Origin: Yamagishiella unicocca
Lineage: Eukaryota > Chlorophyta > Chlorophyceae > Chlamydomonadales > Volvocaceae
DNA length: 64,000 nt
NCBI GenBank assembly: GCA_003116995.1
Contig: BDSL01000070.1
Coordinates: forward strand, 248,001 to 312,000
Reading direction: 5' to 3'
Shown here piece after piece: positions 58,764-64,000 of the stretch. Below the pieces are notes generated by a model. It did no database searches. It saw nothing but the letters and a program-made list of their open reading frames with translations, and was not told the DNA's origin. Every line of letters starts with the position of its first letter. Within the stretch, counting starts at the first letter, position 1. The position numbers and the translations under genes are program-made.

Positions 58764-59426
58764 GTGGGGGCGGCCGGGGGGATCAATGAGCGGAAGGGCG
58801 GTGAGACCAGGAACTGCTTCCAGTTCCTGGTCACCAACGGCCTGGGCCCGCTGTTCACCGGCTACGCAACCTCCTTGGACCTGCTGGTGGACGCGGCTTG
58901 GAAGTCGGTCGACAAACTGAGGACCAGTGAGTCGCGGCTCATTGAATGTGACGGATGTGCCTGGAGGCGATTAGGGAGGTATCCCGGGCGGGTCGATTCC
59001 GATAGGCGCCTAGCCAGCGGCGAGGAACGGACACGGGTTTTACAGGGTTTGGAGCCCTCAATTTGTCAATAACGTGCAGCAGAACTGGCGGCAGATGAGC
59101 AACGCCGTGCGTTCGTGGACTCGCTCGCTCGCCCGCTTGTCATCGCATCTGTGCCGCACGCCAGAAAACACGTTTCATTTTGCATCGCAGCGCTCATTAT
59201 TGTTCGCTTTGCCTACCTGCCCTAATCGTACAACGTCGGCTGTTCGTACGATGTCGCAGCGCTCATCATCCTGCTGGTCGTGGAGGCCATCTTCATCCAG
59301 CTCACCTGCCTGGTGTACGAATGGTACCTGGTGCAACGGCTGGAGAGCGCGAGGCTTGTGGGCGTGCTAGCCATGTTCGGCTTGCCGGGGCCGGTGCTGC
59401 GTCAGCTGGCAAGCAAGGAAATAAAG
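58764..59426 (+). CDS. TmcB-like membrane protein, two internal exons
   Basis: Exon a is open from about 58,764 (left limit not resolved) to 58,926 and contains NCFQFLVTNGLGPLFTGY and SLDLLVDAAWKSVDKL. Its donor is GTGAGT. Exon b is 59,260-59,426 (acceptor tgtcgcag, donor GTGATT), in phase, and encodes a transmembrane helix (LIILLVVEAIFIQLTCLVYEW) followed by YLVQRLESARLVGVLAMFGLPG and VLRQLASKEIK. The order 'FQFLV..G / SLD.LV..A / TM helix / R....GVL...G.P..V.R.LAS' is what I know from the C-terminal part of large PAS-containing TmcB-like proteins of volvocine algae. No PAS domain is visible upstream in the window. It may be a gene fragment. Confidence 0.55.
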
Positions 59427-60660
59427 GTGATTCGGGAAGGTTGAGGAGCGGGCAGCAGGGGTTGGGGCCACTGCCACTGCGCTGACGATGCGCACCGTGG
59501 GCCATTGGGGGAAAGACGCATTCGAGTGTGCGGCTGGGGTCCCTGGACAAATTTGACCCGGTGATGTTTTGGTGGCACTTCACAGCCGCGCACAGCACTG
59601 CTGCGCAGGACGGCACCCCGCCTCACCCTCACCTCAACTCGCCTCAAAGCACCTTGCCTCACATCGTGCGCCGGACGCAGGCGACCGGAAGCAGCGGCTC
59701 GCTGCCGCCGCCGGCCCAGCCAGCCAGGCCTCCTTGCAGGAGCGTCCACCGCCGCCCCTCCAGATGGCCGCCGCCCTTCCGCCTGCCCCTCTCCGCATCC
59801 CCCCTGCCCACGTACGCCCCCCTACTGCCGCACCACACTCCCTGGACTGCCATCACGCCCGCTGCAGACTGCGAGCACTCCGAGAAGCCGGATGCGGGCC
59901 ATCCACGCCGTACAGGCGCTACTGCTGAGAGCGCCGGTGGTCGCGCTGATTCGCTGCAGCAGAGGATGTGCAACAGGTTGGGGGCGCGGGGCGAACGTCG
60001 CCCAGCGATCGCTACAGTGTCGGGCACTACGGTGCGAATGAAGGCGGCTCGGCTCGTGCGGTGCTGGCATAGTATGGTAGATACAGCGAGGAAGATGGGG
60101 TTTTTAGGAGGACTCGACACGGTGCAGCACGGTGGTCGGCGAAGGGCATGACCGGCATGTGGTTGCTTGCTTGGACCTACATTCCCACCTGGTTGGTGCT
60201 GCTACGCCAGGTTGGGTTACCCAATGTGGTTCGGTGATGTGTCACGAACGAACGAAGGACGTCCAGCGCACACGTATCAGCTCCTGCTCTTACCTGGTCA
60301 GCTTAGCCCAACGTCTGCATCAGGTAGATCTTGCGTGTCCCGATCTGTTGTTGTTGTGGTGTTCCAGGAAACATTTAGGGTTGTGGTAACGAAACGAAGC
60401 GGTATGCACTTCGTACGCGCGCAATGCCTGGCGTTTCCGTCGTCTAACCAATTCCCGTTTGCCGTTCGCGAAACGTTAACTGCTGTAACCTCACAAACAT
60501 TAGTTTGAGAGATCACGCAGGCAGTTGCAACGGAGCCAGGTTAGTTGGCGACGGGTAGTTGGGTGGCAGATGCGTGGGACGGATGGCGGTGACTGAATGT
60601 GCCTTTCGAAATGCTCTTGTAAGACAATCAGGACTCGTTGAGTGTCATGTAGATAGCGTG
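59427..60660. other. No resolved gene
   Basis: A plus-strand frame (59,528-60,151) starts with RLGSLDKFDPVMFWWHFTAA and may hold a further exon of the membrane-protein gene, but no splice joint is convincing. The rest shows only short frames. Confidence 0.35.
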
Positions 60661-61630
60661 GATCATGGCAGCAGTGGTGCAACCCCTTATCGTAATCGCA
60701 TGTCATCGCAAGCAGCACCTTTCCCTTTCTGGCAGTGCCGTTCAAGGTCAGTGGTCTCCCAACCATCGAGTGCCAGAGGGTAGGAAAGTGAGGTGGGCGC
60801 CGCCTAGGGCCGGGAAGGCCCAGGCGAGCGGCCTCAGCGGTTCGGGGGGGCCGGCGGGGCGATGGGCGAGGAGGCGATCAGTGAGGGGTGCCGGGTGGTG
60901 GCAGCGGAACATGATGTGCCAGCCGAGCTACAGCCTCGGACCTGCTCCGGCTGAGGCTCATTGGCACGAGCTCGCGGAGGGCGTGGCACTGCTCCCTCGC
61001 CCTCCTGCCCTGATGATGGCACCGTACGACCGCGCTTTCGAAGGTACGACGACGCGGCGGCGGAGGTGTACGCCGGAGATGGCGGCGACGAAGAGGACAG
61101 CGGCGGCGGCATGGGGGACGGCCATGAGGGCGACGGCGGCGGAGGCGGGCAACCCTACCGTCGAGCAATCTCATCCCGCCCTGTGGTCAATCTCATCCCG
61201 CCCTTTGGTCAATCTGATCCCTCGCCCAGGACCGACCCTTTCGGTAATCCTAATCCTTTCCTACCCTCTGCGAGTGCAAAGTACAAAACGTGCCCGAGGA
61301 CGGGTCCGTAGAAGTGACATTCCATCGTTTGTTGTTTGCAGTTACATGTATCAGGGTCCTACAGGCCCAAGAGGCTCATCGGACCAAACCCTCGCAGCCG
61401 CACGGGAAACTGATGTAATGTACGATTGCGCCCGGCACACACTTCCGGTGAACAAAAATTGCAAGGAGAGCACTCGGCCCACCCGCGACGTAGCCCCGAC
61501 GGGCTGCCTCGCTCCCCCAAGCAGACCTACACGCAGTACCGTCATCAGAGTGCCGCAACTACACAGCAACACCGACTGTTTCGGTCGGGGGGACAGGTCC
61601 CGCCGAAACAACAACGCTGCTGTGTAGTTG
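60661..61630 (+). other. Long but unconvincing open frame
   Basis: A frame of 320 codons with an ATG at 60,665 is open to 61,627. It has mixed composition, many Arg and Pro residues and no domain I recognise. On the minus strand near 60,925 a short piece (cacatcatgttccgc, tgccaccacc) resembles 58,475-58,525, which hints at duplicated gene debris. Confidence 0.2.
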
Positions 61631-62515
61631 GGTATGATGCCGGTTATGCGTGCAGCCGCTAACCAACGAGTGCATAGGTTAACAAAATACGGACGGGACC
61701 ACCGGGATCGCAGGGTTACGCAGATATGAAGCCACAGTACGACAAACACCGCCAGTCAAGCATTGTTATGACGTACACACACGTTTGACAGCAGCACACA
61801 GAGCCATCTTGCAGCGTTCAGGCCCTCCTCTCAAACAGGGTCGTTCGTTCGGTCAAATGGACTTCTAACAAGCCACGTGCGGGCCCTTCGCGAGTTGCTT
61901 GTGCGCCATATCAAATACTAGTACTAGTACATGCGAATCCGCTAATATGGCTCAGTCTCTATATGTGTAACCACGCAGGGAAGTCCTACGTATACCTAAT
62001 GAGCGTCAGTATAATGGCATTGGGCATGAAACCTAACGTGCTGAATCACGAATCTAAACAGCATTGTCACGCCCTACGTCTCTCTAGCAGCTAGCACGAA
62101 CCGCATGCACCACTTGCTCACCCTATTTATGCTCCTATACGCCTAGACCATGTATGAACACATGTGTGTATACTCAACAAAACCATCGGTGTGACAGGCC
62201 GCAAGCGGCACGTGGGACAGAAAACCGCTAACAGGTAACAGCCGAAACCGCCTAGGAGGTCAGCCGGACTCAGCCGGTCCTAATCAATCGCTAACAGCCG
62301 GAAGGACGCAGTAAAACTATTCGTCAATACAAACATTTTGGACGCTTCGTACCGTGCTAATGCCATTATCACACACCTTACTTAGGGAGCCTCTAATCGT
62401 TCGCATCCGCGTACATGCGACCTAGCGGCCATCCGTTGTTTGGCCCTTCGCCTACCAATAACCAATACTATCAACCGCCAAACACATGACGCTCACGGCC
62501 GTCGTAGTTGCGGCA
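61631..62515. other. AT-richer intergenic region
   Basis: No frame of note exists on either strand. A short palindromic run, actagtactagt, lies at about 61,918. This interval may hold the 3' end of the gene on its right, which reads leftward. Confidence 0.5.
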
Positions 62516-63652
62516 TCACGGCCGCACCGCACGCGCGGCGGGCCGGGCCGCCTTGTCGCGCTTAGCCGCCGATGAGGCCGTGGGCCGCATGAAGCTTGGC
62601 ACCACAGCTTCACCACTGCTGTTGCTGCCGTCCTTCTGCCGCCGCTGCAGTGGAGCCCGTGCAGCGCTGGGGCGGCAGCAGGGAGTCGTTGCAGCTGTCG
62701 AGGTGCGCCCGATCTTGGGCTTGGGGGCGCGAATGGCGACGGCAGCGGGTTTGGTGGTGGTGGCGCGTGGGGCTGGCGATGACGATGGCAAGGCGACGCT
62801 AGCAGGAGGGAGGCTGCAGGGCTTAGACCGCGCCTCCCGCCTGGGGGGTGTTGCAGGGCGAGACGAGGAAGCAGGCTCCGGCTGCGCATGTGAGCGTAGC
62901 AACATGAACATTTCCAGAGGAAAGATGGTGGTGGTGGACTCGGTGTAGGTGCCCTCGTCATCAATCTGCTCGAAAACCTCGTTGTCACGGAGCCCGTAGG
63001 CAGACAGCGTTGAACTGCTGCTAGACAGGCTGGTGCTGCTGATGAGGCAGCCGCTGGCGCAGCAGTCCAGCAGCTCGTCCGTCACGAAGAGCGTGTTGTC
63101 GGTCATCGTATGTTGAGCAGGTGCATACGCTGCGTGGGCAGCGGCCTCGGCTGCCGGAATGGCCTCATCGACCGCCAGGGCAGCCACCACGCACTCGTAT
63201 GCCGCTGCCGGTACCTTGAGCTGCACGTCCAGGGAGGGAGATGCCACCTCCGCCTCCTCCGCTTGCACGGCGACCTCCTCCGCCTCCTGCTTCTCTTGGG
63301 CCGCCTCCTTCTCCTCCTTCTCCTCCTTCTCCTCCTTCTCCTCCTTCTCCTCCTTCTCCTCCTCCACCTCCTCCTCCTCCTCCACCTCCTCCACGTCCTC
63401 CTCCTCCTCTTCCACGACCGCCACCTGGATAGGGTGAGAACGCAAGTAACTGGCAGCCGATGCCGGTACCATCTGCACCTCCACAGCAGCAGGCGGTGTC
63501 ACCTCCACCTCGCCCACCGCCACCTCCCCCTTGCCTGCAACGTCCACCTCCATCACCTCCTCCTCCTTAGCGTCCTCGAAAACCACGATCTGGTGCGATC
63601 GGAGCTTCGGGAAGCACGATGGCATTGCTGCTCTCCACGATGGAATGGACAT
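62516..63652 (-). CDS. Acidic, low-complexity protein (unknown function)
   Basis: One uninterrupted frame of 378 codons runs from the ATG at 63,652, or further upstream to 63,751 without an ATG. The N-terminal third is rich in Val and Glu. In the middle is a Glu/Lys tract (EEEVEEEKEEKEEKEEK), then Ala/Glu-rich sequence. A segment with conventional composition follows (TMTDNTLFVTDELLDCC, LRDNEVFEQIDDEG). The last 110 residues are basic and rich in Ala, Pro and Ser (KPKIGRTSTAATTPCC, KRDKAARPAARAVRP). No catalytic motif, signal peptide or membrane segment is visible. The Glu tract is encoded by a cctcctt-type microsatellite (63,290-63,420), so its length is likely polymorphic. The charge pattern suggests an intracellular, partly disordered protein. 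Confidence 0.6.
   Translation of the reverse strand: MSIPSWRAAMPSCFPKLRSHQIVVFEDAKEEEVMEVDVAGKGEVAVGEVEVTPPAAVEVQMVPASAASYLRSHPIQVAVVEEEEEDVEEVEEEEEVEEEKEEKEEKEEKEEKEEKEAAQEKQEAEEVAVQAEEAEVASPSLDVQLKVPAAAYECVVAALAVDEAIPAAEAAAHAAYAPAQHTMTDNTLFVTDELLDCCASGCLISSTSLSSSSSTLSAYGLRDNEVFEQIDDEGTYTESTTTIFPLEMFMLLRSHAQPEPASSSRPATPPRREARSKPCSLPPASVALPSSSPAPRATTTKPAAVAIRAPKPKIGRTSTAATTPCCRPSAARAPLQRRQKDGSNSSGEAVVPSFMRPTASSAAKRDKAARPAARAVRP
63290..63420. repeat. Pyrimidine-rich (CTCCTT/CTC)n microsatellite in coding sequence
   Basis: tctcctcctt repeats pass into (ctc)n and cacctc repeats. On the minus strand this encodes the Glu/Lys run. The plus-strand poly-Leu frame is only its antisense reading. Confidence 0.9.
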
Positions 63653-64000
63653 ATTGCATTTAACGGCGGGCTGCTTCACCGCCGCCTCGCCATGTGGATA
63701 CCGACTGTGGGAAGCGGCCAGCGACGACAGATTGGCAGGGCAAACGGTCAAATATGTATGAATACGAGCAGCAAAGGCCGCGACTGCGTTTGACTGAGGG
63801 CTTTATGTCGATGGTGACCACGACCGAAACCTTGCATGGTTAACGAATATGACGACAACATGCGAGGACAGCTTCTATCAGACGACGACGGTCTGGAATG
63901 AGCCATAGAGGTTCCACGTGTGCAGTTCTTGCTGGTAATTGCGGTGAAAATAGGACAAGCTGTGAGTAACCGCACGCCGAAATTGCATGACGGCGATGCG
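63653..64000. other. Upstream region of the acidic-protein gene
   Basis: The open frame extends 99 bp beyond the first ATG, so an upstream exon is possible. No promoter element or other gene was recognised before the window edge. Confidence 0.4.

Noticed and set aside
63110..63793. Poly-leucine plus-strand frame as a membrane protein
   Set aside because: It is the antisense reading of the Glu-coding microsatellite in the minus-strand gene.

Overview
The window looks like nuclear DNA of a volvocalean green alga (Chlamydomonas/Volvox group). Three things point there: seven tandem CCCTAAAA telomere-type repeats, GC-rich genes with large GT-AG introns, and gene families common in that group (TmcB-like membrane proteins, L1-type LINEs). 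Which species it is cannot be decided from the sequence. No prokaryotic operon, CRISPR array or rRNA was seen.

Layout. Positions 1-41,997 are dominated by a macrosatellite with a basic unit of about 3.5 kb. One partial copy lies at 1-1,076 and eleven more run from 4,441 to 41,997. Observed periods are 3,548, 3,548, 3,544, 2,773, 2,773, 3,471, 3,472, 3,472 and 3,456 bp, then 4,527 bp for a unit carrying a retroelement. Between the first copy and the rest (1,077-4,440) lie a 158-bp telomere-repeat insert with an 11-bp target duplication, a 168-bp satellite arranged partly as dimers, and a diverged family of about 190-250 bp. Each complete macrosatellite unit holds, on the minus strand, an intron-bearing tRNA-Leu(CAG)-like gene. 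Every copy has at least one lesion at a conserved tRNA position, and the lesions differ between subfamilies. Subfamily markers, a deletion shared by two neighbouring units, and a conversion-like patch record how the array grew.

From 42.0 to 47.5 kb there is low-copy sequence with short diverged tandem repeats, a possible proline-rich ORF on the minus strand and no firmly supported gene. At 47.95-54.21 kb lies the best gene of the window: a five-exon berberine-bridge-type FAD oxidoreductase on the plus strand. Its introns are packed with inverted repeats, including a 54-bp perfect palindrome, a SINE-like element and a cluster of GGGAACAC hairpins. A MITE-like element sits just upstream.

From 55 to 64 kb are gene pieces: the last two exons of a divergent-PAP2 protein (minus strand, separated by a minisatellite-bearing intron), two exons of a TmcB-like membrane protein (plus strand), and a long Glu-rich acidic ORF (minus strand). 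One stretch near 58.3 kb resembles part of the macrosatellite unit, which suggests the unit captured fragments of ordinary genes.

The most unusual object is the tRNA-bearing macrosatellite next to telomeric and satellite DNA: a subtelomere- or heterochromatin-like domain with a Pol III-type gene, or its relic, at regular ~3.5-kb spacing.
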